Assembly (NCBI GenBank): GCA_964007475.1
Contig: OZ023273.1
Coordinates: forward strand, 19,295,922 to 19,359,921
Direction: 5' to 3'
Length of the DNA stretch: 64,000 nt
From: Hybos culiciformis
Taxonomy: Eukaryota; Arthropoda; Insecta; Diptera; Hybotidae
In this document: piece by piece, positions 49,806-62,340 of the stretch
How positions within the stretch are numbered: the stretch's first letter is position 1
Layout: each line of letters opens with the position of its first letter
Notes under the pieces: generated by a model
Database searches by the model: none
What the model saw: the letters and a program-made list of their open reading frames with translations, nothing else
Told to the model about the DNA's origin: nothing
Program-made: the position numbers and the translations under genes

Positions 49806-52800
49806 TCCAGGGAACACGTATCCATTCCAACAACATATATTATTTATACATATATTATTTATACCGAATATATATAAAGCTGTTTTTTAGTGAGAAGGAC
49901 GATTTTAAAAAAATGTTCATTGTTCATTCTTCAAATATATGTATGTATTTTTCTTCAAGGAATTTAAAAATTTTTTTTTAATTTTTTTATCGATAGATAC
50001 TATTTCTGGAAATGAAATTTCATTTCATTTGAATTGGGAAATTCGTTTAGATAAACTTTATAAAGATAAAGAAGAAAATTCAATATATTTTATTCTCTTA
50101 TTTTTTCTAGAAAATAAGAAAAAAAAAAATATATGATTACTTTATTTTTAAATTATTTGGTTATAAATTTTCGATTATCCTGTGGTGGAATGAATTTTCA
50201 TTTTTAATCAACTAAATTCGCGCTAACAAGAGTTTTTCACAAGCCCAGAACGTATTTGATATATTTTAGGTACTTGGGTTTTATAAATTGAATTTGAAAT
50301 AAGGGTAATCATATTAAAAGATATAAAATTCAATTTTATAGTAGTTTGGATATTTTAAAAGTAAAAAATATTCATAGAATTTTGTTTTAATTTTCTCGTT
50401 ATTTTCAATTTAACTTGTTTAAGATGTTTTAACATAATATGTAGGTATTTATATTGTATAGTTTTAAATTGCATGAAAAATTACTTTTATCTATGTATGT
50501 ATAAAACTAGGTCAGTGTATATTTATGATGTTTATATAATAAATTATAATAAATATTGTTATAATTTATATTCTATTCAGGCAATTTGTGTTTTCTTGCA
50601 ACTAAAATATTGTTTCTGTTCTTTAGGATATGTTAGAAATTGAAGATAAATATAATGAAGTGTTTTAGTATAAATATTTATAAAATTTATGGTCTTTGTG
50701 AAAACACGTGGAAAATTATATTATTGTAAAAATAAAATTAATTTAAAAAAAAGTTGAAATTGTTTGATTAAATTATTTTCGATTTATTTTTGAGAAAGCT
50801 TACTTTGGAGGAACCAAGGTTCGATCTTTTCTACACACCCATTTCTGAATTATTTAAAATTTTTTTTAATCGATTCGAAGCTTAAACAATTAAATGTAAA
50901 GTTTTTTTTTCCAATCCTACAATTTCTTTCAAAGAACATTTAAGACATTTAAGAAAATTAATTCCCTAAATTAAGTTGAAGAGTTTTTTTGAACTGTTCA
51001 TCTGAAAATAGAAATTGTTAAGCATGTTAGTGAAAAAAAAAAAACCCATAATTTACACTCATGGTTTATGAAAAATTTCAAATGACTGAACCAAAAATAA
51101 TTTGCAAATGACATAAAATACATAAGAGAAATTTTATTATGGGAATAGAGTAACGAAATTTCTTATCTATAATGTTGTTATATAATTGCTCATCTCAAGT
51201 TTATTTATATATTTTATAAAAATAAATTTTCAACTTGTATTTTCCCATAGGCAGAAATTGTTATTTTATTTTTTTTCTGGCATTCACATAATAAATTTTC
51301 TAATAAACATGTTAATTTTATGAATGAAAATAAATTTATTTATGTAAAAAAAAAAATTTCAAGTGCATTACTTCAAATTTATTTTCATTCAATTCAATAT
51401 TATTAGGATATTATGTATATGAACTAAACTAAAGGGATATATTTTCTACGGTATTTTTTTTATGTATTTTCCATACCTTTGTTAAGATTCATTTATGTGA
51501 GAATATTTTTTGAGGTAAATCAAAAATTTTAATTTTAATTAAAAAAGGAAGCAATAACATTTTTTTATTTTAGAAAGGTACAAATTGTACATTAAATGTT
51601 ATGAAAAAAAAGATTAAACCGTAATCTCATTATAGTAACTCTGTACTACTTTAAATTTGTTGCCCAAAAATGATTTAACTTGGAAATTGAAAAAGTATAA
51701 TGAAACACAAAAAACCTATACACTATGTAATATAAACATTGTAGTCTCAATTATTATGATATATTGTGTCAGATTGCCTTAAATTAAATCATGATCAGAG
51801 TTTTACATGATTAAATAATAACATAATTAAATAAGAATCTTTTTTTATGTTATTCCTAAAGTAAAGAGTTATTTGATTAAAAAGAAAAAAACCAAAATAA
51901 TTACAAATATAAATTTATCCTTTTTATTTTTGTTTAGAAGTTTTTGTATTAAAATTATTTTCTTATTACAATTATTTATATTTAAAATAAGATTTTTTTT
52001 ATTTGCTTTCCAAAAATTTTAAAGATCAATTGAAATGTAATTTTTTTTTTTTTCAAATTAATTTACAATGAAATTAATAATTAATTAAACAATATACAAT
52101 TAACAAATAATTGCAATCTTAATTTTAATTATAATTTATTCTAAATTTTATTTACATTATATTAGTATAGTTAATATTATAATATTTGATTATCTTAAAA
52201 ATAATTAACTTCAAAATATAATGTACGTAACGATTGCACCTCTGAGAGTAAAACCTTCTACGTTTTATTTGTAACAAAAAAAAAAAAAGGAATTGTAATT
52301 GAATCATTTCTAGATAATTGGCAACACTGAATATTAGAATTAATTATAAATAATTAATAAAAAATAAAATGTTTTGAAATAAATTAAGTTATATTTTTAG
52401 TTATAATTGATGTTGAAATTGAAAAATCTGAAAATTTGTCAATTTTAAAGCTTTTTCTATGACAAATTAAAAAAATTAATTATTCGTTTTCTTTCTTAAG
52501 GAAGAAAAGTTCTTATGAGCCGAAAGAAGTTTTCTTCCCTAATTTTTGAAACGTCTATTCTAATTTTGGACTTTGAAGGATATTATACGAGAGGATATCG
52601 TGTTTCTTTGTTTAAATTGAAAATATAAGTATTAGTACACATATTTTTTTTTTTTTTAGCATGAATTGAGATCTTTTTTCTTTTTTTTTTATAGAAATCG
52701 ACCTCAAATTGATTTAATTTTATATCTTGACATAAATTACATATTTTATAAATACAATATTAACAATGTTAATGGATTTTGATTTTTTAAATAATATTTA

Positions 52801-55058
52801 ATTTTCTATTCTGAAACAATAATAAATAAAAAATTATACATGACTAGCATATGTGTTTTTTTTTTGAGAATTAATATTATTCAATAAATTAAAAATAAAT
52901 ATGATTTACAAGATAATGATAATGAAAAATAAAATTAAATTATGTAAAAACAACTTACATTCATAATTCATTCATTTAAAAAATTGTAATCATTAATTAC
53001 ACAATTTTATTTTTATTATATTTATTTTTCTATTTTTTAAAAAATACCAAGAATGTAATATTAGTTTTATTATTAATTTAATGTATTTATAGTTTTAAGA
53101 TAAAAAAGTTAACTTTACACAGAGTAATATTATTTAATTTTAATAAAAAAAAAATTCTATTAAAAAAAATCAAGGAATTCACATTTTCCATTGCTTTTCT
53201 CATTAAAAAATATTTTCTGAATGAATAAACTTTTTATATTGCACTGATTATTAAATTTCAAGAAATTTTCCGCATTGGAGAGTAAAAATGCTGAGATAAA
53301 ATAGTTTTTGAAGAAAATAGAAACCCTTAAAATCAAAAAAAAAAAAGAAGAGAAAACCATCTGATTGGAAATTAGTTTATTTGATTTTAAGAATACATTT
53401 TGTTTGATAAGCTTTCTGTTAATAAATTTAATAATAATTCTCTTAAGTTTAAGTTTATTCTTTAAGTTTTATTTAATATAAATTTTGAAATTTTGAAATT
53501 TATTTAATATATAAAATATTTAAAAAATATAAAAAAATAATAATATAATAAATACATAATCATTTATAACTGAGAATAAAAGTTTGTACACAATATTTTT
53601 GTGTTTTTATTTTTTTATTAAATTAAAAGCGTTCTTGCAAACTTTTAAGTTTTCATTACGAACTTAGTTGTTCTTATTATTTTTTTTGTTAGACAATAAT
53701 GTTTGAAAAAAGTCAACAAGATTGTTGCAATTAAATTTAATTATATAACTTTAGAATCTTTTGAATATAGTTTTAAATATTATTTTCATGTAAATATTTA
53801 AATAACTACATATATAATATATTATAGATATGTGTAACTTTGATGATGGAAAATGTTTTAAAGAACAAAATTGTTAAATTTTATTATAAAGTGTATTTTT
53901 TTTTAAATAATGCATCAAAGGGAATTATTTGAGCTTCTTTTACTTAAATTTCATTATATTATTTAAAGAGCTTTAAAATTATTTTTAAACTACATAAAAA
54001 TCTAAATTTCCGTTTAAATGAACCACTATCAAATTTTATAATAACTTAATATAATAAAATTAAGTAAGAATAACATTAATTCCTTGATTTTTGAAAATAG
54101 TTTACGAATTGTGTGATTTGTTATTTAATATTTTTTTTATACAAACTAGAAACTACTTTTCCAAATACATAGTGTTGTTTAATTGGTTTTTAATTTTTTT
54201 ATTTAACATTTTTCTATAAAATCTACAATAGTTTTCTCCAAACTATATTTTTTAGTTACTTTTCATGTGTACACCACCCACAACATTATCCCGCAATAAA
54301 TAAAAATAAAAATTTAATAATATAATATTTATTTTTTCTTTTTTTTTTTTTTGTAGAAAATTCATTTTTCTCTTAAATTTTGTTATTTTTTTTTAATAAT
54401 TATTTACAGTACATTGTTAAAATGCTTTACATTATATATGTGTTTTTTATGAGTATACAAAGATTAATTAATATACAAAGATTGTTTCAAATGGAAGCCA
54501 CTTAATAATTGATGGGATAAATTTTGTTATAAATTTCCGTTTTTTTTGTTCCTACAAAGCCAACAAAAGAGAGCCGTTTAATCGAGGGCCTAGTTTAAAA
54601 AATTTTAATTTATAATTTTTTGCGTTAGAAAAAATTAGGAAGCAGTGAATTTGAGAATATTGCGCACGGAAAGCAGGAATAAAAAAAAAATTTAATTTTT
54701 TTTATTTTGCATTAATTCGACAGACAAACTTAATCACATTACATATGCATGTACGAGTTGTTTTATACTTTAATAAATATCTCCGAAGTTATTATCTCAT
54801 ATACAAAATTATATTTAAATTGCAATACATATACTACAACAGTGTTTTATATAGAAGATTTTAAAAAATAATAAGATAAATTTTTCACAAAAAGTTTTTC
54901 ACGAAAAAGAATCTTAACTTCCTGAAAAAATTCATTAAAAAACTGACTTTGAATTTCCGATTTTGAGAAGGAAATAATTCCAAAAAATAAATATATAATA
55001 CCGATAACATTTCAGTTTACACTTGGAAAGTTAGATAAAAATATCTATATTATGTATA
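49806..55058. other. AT-rich DNA downstream of Dop1R2, no gene seen
   Basis: The right part should contain the 3' UTR of the distal Dop1R2 isoform on the - strand. AATAAA-type signals are too frequent here to choose one. No other gene is visible. Confidence 0.5.
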
Positions 55059-55625
55059 CTAATCAATGATCCGCACCGAAGATGAATCACTACTATCCGA
55101 GCTTCGAATTTCTAAAGTCTTGTGCTTTTGAAATTTTAATTTGTGTATTGAATCATCTATTGTCAATTGAGTTTTAGGTTGCTGTGAGGTTTTTCTCAAT
55201 AGGCTGCCAGTTAAAAATTTAGAATTTGGAATTGTAGTTGTTGTAGTCGCAAATGTACAGTGTTTGGCGGTGCTAGAACTGTTCGGTTGCATAGTACTGT
55301 GAATTAGTATACCCGTGTTAGTTGTTGCAATATTTGCAACCGATGTTAAATCTTCCGTTTTTGGAGCTTTATTTGCAATATTAGCTGGCTTATCATTAAG
55401 TGAAGTATTTACCGTTATAGTTTTTACTGCTTCAGCGGAAACTATATTTGGACCCTGACTAATTAAATTTTTTGTACTCTTACCACAACCACCACTTCTC
55501 TGACGATAATGATGACGATGGAAACTTTGACATCGAGTACAGCATCTATCTGACGAAGAACGTGTTGAGCCAATTCGGCCGCAGCTGCTGCTCCCCGAAC
55601 AAGAACTACAGCTGCTTAGCTGCCG
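55059..55625 (-). CDS. Dop1R2: In-frame 188-codon open extension after the TGA of Dop1R2 exon B (candidate stop-codon readthrough or alternative acceptor)
   Basis: Directly after TGA (55626-55628) the same frame continues with CGG and stays open for 188 codons to a stop at 55059-55061. The product begins RQLSSCSSCSGSSSCGRIG, then has a Cys/His/Arg-rich stretch (RCCTRCQSFHRHHYRQ), a Thr/Asn-rich middle, and a charged serine-rich end (RSSDSSDSSSVRIID). The segment is clearly richer in G+C than its surroundings, and so long a chance frame is improbable in DNA this AT-rich. TGA-CGG is the known type II leaky-stop context. GCAGCT, just after the stop, can pair with AGCTGC about 40 bases on. A phase-0 CAG|CTA acceptor just below the stop could also join this segment without readthrough, though no pyrimidine tract precedes it. 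An assembly error at the TGA is a third possibility. Confidence 0.65.
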   Translation of the reverse strand, partial: RQLSSCSSCSGSSSCGRIGSTRSSSDRCCTRCQSFHRHHYRQRSGGCGKSTKNLISQGPNIVSAEAVKTITVNTSLNDKPANIANKAPKTEDLTSVANIATTNTGILIHSTMQPNSSSTAKHCTFATTTTTIPNSKFLTGSLLRKTSQQPKTQLTIDDSIHKLKFQKHKTLEIRSSDSSDSSSVRIID

Positions 55626-55718
55626 TCACATAATTGATGATCGATTACTATCAAATTGATTCACTGAAGTATATCCAACCGGTGTCGAAGCAGCAATCAT
55701 TGCAGCAGCTACATGACA
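55626..55718 (-). CDS. Dop1R2: Dop1R2 alternative distal terminal exon (isoform B tail), ending in TGA
   Basis: An excellent acceptor (GAATTTTTTTGCAG, on the - strand just above 55718) opens a frame in phase 0 with the exon at 62607-62688. It encodes 30 residues, starting CHVAAAMIAASTPVGYTSVN and ending RSSIM, then TGA at 55626-55628. Base composition and codon use look coding against the very AT-rich intron around it. Joining MRSKSQ to CHVAAAM gives a receptor with a tail entirely different from the conserved one. It could be used when the proximal terminal exon is skipped, an intron of about 6.9 kb. The fit of acceptor, phase and strand supports belonging to this gene, but no transcript is available to me; another gene starting upstream is a less likely alternative. 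Confidence 0.72.
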   Translation of the reverse strand, partial: CHVAAAMIAASTPVGYTSVNQFDSNRSSIM

Positions 55719-56104
55719 CTGCAAAAAAATTCACATTAATCAAGTAAAATAATAAAAGTTAAAAATATGTATCCAAAAATTTATTTATATAATTATATAT
55801 TACAATGTTAAGACGACACTCAAGTACAAAATCGGTTCAAATGGTGAGCAAAACTTTTGTAAGTATATATATGTATGTTATGGACAAAGTGATAAATGAA
55901 TTTATTATGTATAATGCCCGGGCATTGTTAGTAATTACCAACCAAATTGGGCAATACAGCGAATAAATATACTTTATCACGTTAAATATACTTTATCATG
56001 AGCAAAAATAAAAATAATTACGTTTTCATCATTTATGATGCGAAAACGAAAACGAAAAAATATTTTAATGTGCATGTCTTCGGTAAGTTGCATTTACATT
56101 CGCT

Positions 56105-56771
56105 AATTTAGCTCGGTAAATGGTCCATTACATGCATCAATACACATGCAATTATAGGGAAATGTGAATTGTATTGTGAATTGTATAGGGAAATGTGAAA
56201 TGTAAATTGTATTTACATTTCCCTATATTGTATTTACTTACTTCATTTTGAACTGCGTAATACTATAAACAAAAATAATATCTCTCACACTCACAATATT
56301 TCTTTTTTTTTCCTTTTATCTCTAAAAGAAAGAGAAATTGAAGGATAATTAACGTGGAAAATTCCCTTTTCTTCTTTTATCTCTAAAAAAAAAGAGAAAT
56401 TAAAGGATAATTAACGTGGATAAATTCCCTTTTCTTCTTTTATCTCTAAAAGAAAGAGAAATTAAAGTATAATTATCGTGGAAAATTTCCCCTTTTTTCT
56501 TTTATCTTTATTTTTTATTATAAATTATCTCTATAATTCTCTTTTTGCAACTCCCTCTCTCATGCACATTAAAGCAAGTATACAATCCATGTTAATCGAA
56601 TTTGTTATACAGCTCGTTGTGTATACACACAAACACATAGACACTCGTCAATATTATATCACTCGACCTTCGGTCTCGTGATATAAATATGACTCGTGTC
56701 TATGTGTTTGTGTGTATACACAACTTGCAATTAATAACAAATTTTCATAATATGTATTGTAATCTACTATT
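56105..56771. mobile_element. Hairpin-family repeat, copy 2
   Basis: Shares with 13524-14237 the left block (AATTTAGNTC then TAAATGG, ATGCRTCAATACACATGCAA), a middle ATAATATCTCTCA block, a TCTCTTTTTGCAACT-like block, the central hairpin and the end AATCTACTATT. The hairpin (56616-56724) has arms of about 53 bases around ACTCGACCTTCGGTCTCGTG, with a further AATTTGTTAT/ATAACAAATT pair outside. It also carries three 61-63 bp tandem units. Confidence 0.85.
56313..56510. repeat. Three tandem units of 61-63 bp plus a partial fourth
   Basis: CTTTTATCTCTAAAA starts units at 56313, 56374 and 56437; a partial fourth begins near 56499. Each unit contains AGAGAAATTAAAGGATAATT and ACGTGGA. They lie inside the hairpin-family element and probably vary in number among copies; copy 1 has a different, 31-bp tandem unit elsewhere. 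Confidence 0.88.
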
Positions 56772-56990
56772 TTGTCAATCCAAAGTTTTTGTTGTATGAA
56801 TAAACACATAATTTTATTATTTTGCCCAAAAGATAAAAGCGTTTTTCATTATACCCGGTCATTTTGATTTTTTTATTAATTATTATACCATATTGACTGT
56901 TTAATTTCGGTTTTTTTTCAATTTCACCGGGCATTATGAATATATAGTTGTATTTATCACTTTATCCAGAACATATATGATATTTGTAAG

Positions 56991-59900
56991 AAGCGTCAAT
57001 TATAAAAATTTGTAACAAACAATTTTTTTTTTTTTTTAATTTAAACATTCCAGATGATAAAATATTTTGCACTCAGAATATTTAATTTTTAAATATTTTG
57101 CTTGAACATTTTTTTTTGTACAAGTATATTATTTATTTTCGTTGAATATATTAATTATACATTAATTAAATTTAAAATTTATAGATTAATAAAACAATTT
57201 TTATGTCAACCAGAGATATGGGATTATGCTGTATGAAATTTAAGGATAAGAAATTATTTTCGCATTTGAAAATCTAATAATATTTTACACATAAATATAA
57301 GCATATATGCAAATGTAATTTTTGTAATTTTATTATTGTTAAATAAAAAGACAAAATTTTTTTGAAATTGCCAGCAATAAATATTAAGTTCTAATATTGG
57401 CTTTTAAAATATTTGGTACTCAAAAAGAAAAATGAAGAAATTTTCTTAAATTTATATGAATTGCATATACATCTTTTGTTTAAAAAAAAAAATACAAACC
57501 CTGAGCCAAGGTGCCAATCAAAAATATAATAATATTTAAACATTATTTCGAAATGTATGAAAATTTATGTTTTATTGTATTTTTTTTCCATTTATTTTTT
57601 TATATTGAATTTGACTTTTTTTGAGTAAGCAATATTTATTCTAGAGATTTAGCAACTAGGAAAACATCATAGAAGTATAAAAAAAATTTTCGGCATTTTT
57701 ATTATTACATAAAATTGTGACGTTACTTTTTAAGATTATGATAGATAAGCTTTTTTTTTTTCTTTTTCTAAAAAGACACAAAATTTATTTATGGTTTTTT
57801 TTTTTTTTTTTTGATGCAGGAATTTTCATTTTATTTTTTCGATTTAGATAAGACTTAGTTTTATTTTACATAAAATTGTATTAATGTGAAAAAAAAAATA
57901 ATACATAAGACAAATTTTTTTTTGTTATAATTCATTCATAAATAAAAAAATTATTATTTTTTTTTTTTAACTTAATAAGACGGGGGAAGTATTTTTAATA
58001 ATTTATTTCATCGGATGTCGGATGTGCTCTTTTGTGCTGATTATAAATTCATATAAAATAAAATTTAAAAAAAGCAATTAAATAAACAAAATGCCTCCCT
58101 TTTAGCTGTATTTATAATAACAAAAACAATTTTTTTTTTCTTAAATATTAATTTAAAAATAAATTATACACAATGTAGGTATGTTTGTAAGTCAAATTAT
58201 TTTTTAGTAATGGAACTTACAACAATAACGACTTTTTTATTAAAAGTATATGGCTTTGTTGAAGGAAAATTTGTGAAAAAATCATTTGAAGTAATTTTGT
58301 TTTTGAAAAAATTCAAAATCCTGCATTTTATTGCAAATGGATAGGAAACATTTTAACCTGAACCGTATTATGAAGAACACATTTAAGTAACTATGAACGA
58401 CATGTCATTTGTCTTTATGTTAATTGGTTTAAATTTTATCTTATTAATTTTGTACTAAATAATCCGTCTGATTCGATAAACCTGTCTGCAAGAATGCAAC
58501 GAGTTCAACTTTAGAGTATTGCTATTTTATAATTTTTTTGTTAGCCCAATTTTTATTTTATTGGAAGTTCTTGATATTTAAAATTAAATATTTTCCTTAG
58601 AAAAAGAATAATTCTTTCTACACATAGAAATATTAAATATCAGATATAAACTTTCAATTTGGAATGTGTCTCAAAACTGGTTTTTTTTTACTTATTTTTA
58701 TTTGATTCTAAAAATATTTAATTTTTAGTTTTAGACGATTTTCGTTTAACGAACATAAATTTTAAAGACCACATTGAATAAAATTATCAAAAATTACATT
58801 CAAAAATAGCACAATATAAATTTTTAAGCTATTTAAATTGGATTAATTAGTTAAATTCAACACATGGTATCTACATTGTTAAAAGTGGGTATATGTATAA
58901 ATAATGGATAAATTTAATATATATAAATATACTTAAAATCTGATAACATGTGAACAATATAGTGTTTGTATAATTTTATTTTATAGAGTGAACAAAAATA
59001 ATAATAACTACTGATTGATCAATAAATAAATTATATAAAATTAAATTTGTGGTTTTATTCAATAATAAAAATCATAATTCTATTGAGTGAAAGTGCAACA
59101 TCAATAAAAAGTTATGTTAGTGGAAAAAAAATGAAGGAAAATAAAACAATTTACTCATTAACAACAGTAGAACGCGATGAATTATTGGAAACATTGGAAA
59201 TTATTTAACACAAATACCATTCAGTTTAATTTATTTACTTGTCAAATTTGATATTCCACTGGAAAATTGAAAAATATGTGCATCTATTTGAAATAAAGAA
59301 TTAACTGCGAATAATGAGAGAAAAGCCGGCAAATCTATTTATAATACGAAAAAAGTATATTTTTTAATACTTCTCCTAAAAATTTACAAGTATTATGTAT
59401 TATAGAAAACGTTCAAATTAAAATTGATAATTTGTAAGAAGCCGAAAACATCTTATAAATTTGCTTATGTTGAACTAAAATTGAATCCTTTTGTTATTAT
59501 AATTAATATTTTATTGATTTTCATGACAAAGGAAATTTAATACGTTATTTAAATTTTAGATCAACTAATAAACATTTTATACTTGAAATATTTCCGCAAT
59601 GCCACAATGCCCACAATGTATTGGCAAAAACAAGCTGGAAACCGTGAATTAATTATTATTTGTAAAGGATTATTATATAGATAATAATAAAAACTGTACA
59701 AAAGGTAATTAATCAGATATAATATATAAATGTCCACGATTCAGATGGCGTGAAATGACAAACAAAATAAAATTCAAATTCTAAAAATAAATCTGTATTA
59801 TGTTGTAAAAACAATTGCTTTAATATGACGTTAAAATTTTAATTTTTATTATATATTTTTAATGGTTTTTTTAAACTGACTATATAGAATTTTAATATTA

Positions 59901-61715
59901 TTTTAAAATTAATTGGCCACAATACTTGATATAATAATTAAAATTAAAGTCGAATAGCATAACCATAAATTGAACAAATATAGAAAAACATATGAATTTT
60001 CCAATTGCGGTAAATTATTTACATGTATATTATGTTTTTGATTTCCTATATTTGATTATGAAAAATGATGACAACTTAATTAAATTCACAGCTATTTTTC
60101 ATACTATGTACATGTTCATATGTATAGATATATTCATTAAGTTGAAGTAGTTTAAGTGGCATTCCAGTATATAGTTCAAGTACATAGTCTTTTTTAAATT
60201 CAAATTTATTCTATGTTATTTTTTTTTTTGTAATTTATTTCATACGAGTTCTTTTGTTTATGAAATTTTTTTATGAATTTGAATAATAATAAAAAACGAT
60301 CAAAACCATAATATTATTATCCTAACAAAAATACAAACAAAACGAAATTTTTATTTCAATTCATCACTTTATTTTATTCAACTTGAAAGCGTGAATATAA
60401 TTTGTAGAATAAGTATTAAATTTACACAAATTCTTGATCTTATAGCACAGCCGATGTGGGTGTCTATAATGCTATTCTAGCGATCCTTTAGTAAAAAAAA
60501 TTCAAAGTAAACAATTATATAATAGACAATTAACACGATATCAAAATTATGAAGTTAAAAAGAATTAGAAACAAAATTTAAAATAAAGTTTACTGACATT
60601 AAAACTAACATATTATACATTTTGAAAACAGAAAATTGAATTAATTTTAAATTTTCACTTCATAAATTTATTGTTAATGGTTGAGGAGAAAGTTCAACTG
60701 CAAAGGATTTTAAAACACAAAGTTTTTTTCATGATAGTGAACGTAGAACATAGAAAATTTTAGCAACTACTCTTCTATTTCGAACTTTCTAACCATGTAC
60801 ATGTATTATATATCTCTAAAATAAGTTTTAAATGGTAGATAAATCATCATGTGTATTATATTCAGTGAATATAATGAATATAAATACTGACAATATTATT
60901 GAATTAAAACAAAAAATAAAAATGACGAATCGAATTATATTTATTTGTTTTTGAAAATAATTAATAAATTCTATTGTGCTAAACTTTTCCATTGTACACA
61001 ATAAGCTACATGTACTTTTGCAAGCAACATTTGAAAAAAGTGCAAACTTAATATCACTGTCATTTATTTCTGTTATTGCTGGTTTATATATATGTACGTA
61101 ATACAATACTTAAAGTTAAATTCTATTTTGAAAATTCTTTCAAGTTTTTTTTTTTAAATTTTTGTGCTAAAAAAAATCAAAAAATTTATCTGCAATACAA
61201 TAATATATTATGAGCTTTGATTCTATTTTTTGAATAAATTTGCCAATTTTTTTTTACTTTCTCTTAATTAAAAATATTCGTTCGTTTTATTATATTTTTG
61301 TAAATTTTTTTTTTTTTTTTTATTTTCTTTTTTATCCATTTATTCATTCAAACGCAATTTAGAAAATATATATATAAAAAGTAGGTAAATAGAAAAAAAA
61401 AATACAATAACTAAAAAAATATAAATAAAAATTTTTTAATCATTGAAACGAATATACCCATGCTTGAAAAGGTCTTGTGAATAATAAAATAAAAAAAACA
61501 AAAAAAAAAAAACTATTTAAAATACTATGAAAATTAGTTTTGTAAAATTAAAAAAAAAAAAAAAAAAAAAAACAAATAAGTACTTCAAGTTAATGAATTT
61601 CATATATAAAATAAAAGAAATATTTTTTTTTGTTTTTTTTTTTTTAATTAAGACATACTTTGATAGAAGATTTTATAATGTTTGTAATTTGTTTTTTTTG
61701 TTTAATAATGTACAA
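56991..61715. other. Dop1R2 region between terminal exons A and B
   Basis: For the distal isoform this is intron; its right edge holds the 3' UTR of the proximal isoform on the - strand. Long poly-A and poly-T tracts, no further exon recognised. Confidence 0.5.
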
Positions 61716-61805
61716 CTATATATAAGTTTGTTCACAAGAATTTTGGCGTAAATGTTGAATACCATGTAATGAACAGGATGAATAACATCTTCGTGTTGCA
61801 AATCT
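61716..61805 (-). CDS. Dop1R2: Dop1R2 conserved terminal exon (isoform A tail)
   Basis: Ninety bases from acceptor TTTTACAG (just above 61805) to a TAG stop at 61716-61718. It encodes 29 residues starting RFATRRCYSSCSLHGIQH and ending NSCEQTYI. Spliced in phase 0 to the exon at 62607-62688 it gives MRSKSQ|RFATRRCY, which matches the tail I know for Dop1R2 in other insects. It ends in a short hydrophobic TYI terminus that could be a C-terminal docking motif. The intron between the two exons is about 800 bases. This is probably the major isoform. It is too short to stand out as an open frame, which is why it is easily missed. Confidence 0.9.
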   Translation of the reverse strand, partial: RFATRRCYSSCSLHGIQHLRQNSCEQTYI

Positions 61806-62269
61806 CTGTAAAAGATTTTTTTTGTTTTTTAGTATAATTTAGATTTTTTTTTTTTTTTTAAATATAGTTTAATATAGAATTCATAATTAAATAATATAAA
61901 AGTTATTATAAGAGTTCCTAGTCGTGTAAGAATTCTAATATTTGTCTTCGTATACAGGTAATTGATATATATACCTATATACATATATTAAATATTAAAT
62001 ACACTTTTGAAGGAAAAAAATTAAATCAAAACAACAAATTAAATTTTTATTCAACATAAAATTTATTTTTATTCCCCTGTTTATTTCGTTGTAAAAAATT
62101 TTTTAATATCCATTTAAATTTTTTAACTATATAGTTAATAGTTTCGTCTATAAAAAAAATTGTGTTTTTTTTTCCATTTTTTAGTCTTTTCGAATTCAAA
62201 TTGTTTTTTATTTTATTTCGTTTTCATAATAATTTATTTAGTGGTATTAATAAAATAAGTAAGATAAAT

Positions 62270-62340
62270 AATTTCGGTGGCCTCGCAGAATCATCATCCC
62301 GCAAGCTCTCTTCGAAACTGTAGACGCACATTTTAAATTA
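62270..62340. other. GC-richer island in the Dop1R2 intron between the tail exon and terminal exon A
   Basis: CGGTGGCCTCGCAGAATCAT through CTGTAGACGCAC stands out from about 800 bases of AT-rich intron. On the - strand a CTACAG acceptor-like site would open FRRELAG and stop, in phase 0 with the tail exon, but the pyrimidine tract is poor. It could be a conserved intronic splicing element near the alternative exons, or an old insertion. Confidence 0.3.

Larger units (their letters stand above)
55864..56982. mobile_element. Non-autonomous DNA transposon with about 55-bp inverted ends, 8-bp duplication, in Dop1R2 intron
   Basis: Perfect direct repeat TTTGTAAG at 55856-55863 and 56983-56990. The ends are inverted copies: left TATATATATGTATGTTATGG then ACAAAGTGATAAAT, right complement TATCATATATGTTCTGGATA then AAGTGATAAAT. 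They extend inward to ATAATGCCCGG on each side. No transposase is present. The hairpin-family element at 56105-56771 is nested in it or forms its core. It lies within the intron upstream of the distal Dop1R2 exon, less than 150 bases from its acceptor. Confidence 0.88.

Noticed and set aside
55626..55628. TGA as a selenocysteine codon
   Set aside because: Dopamine receptors are not selenoproteins, no SECIS-like element was recognised downstream, and many insects lack selenoproteins. Readthrough or alternative splicing fits better.
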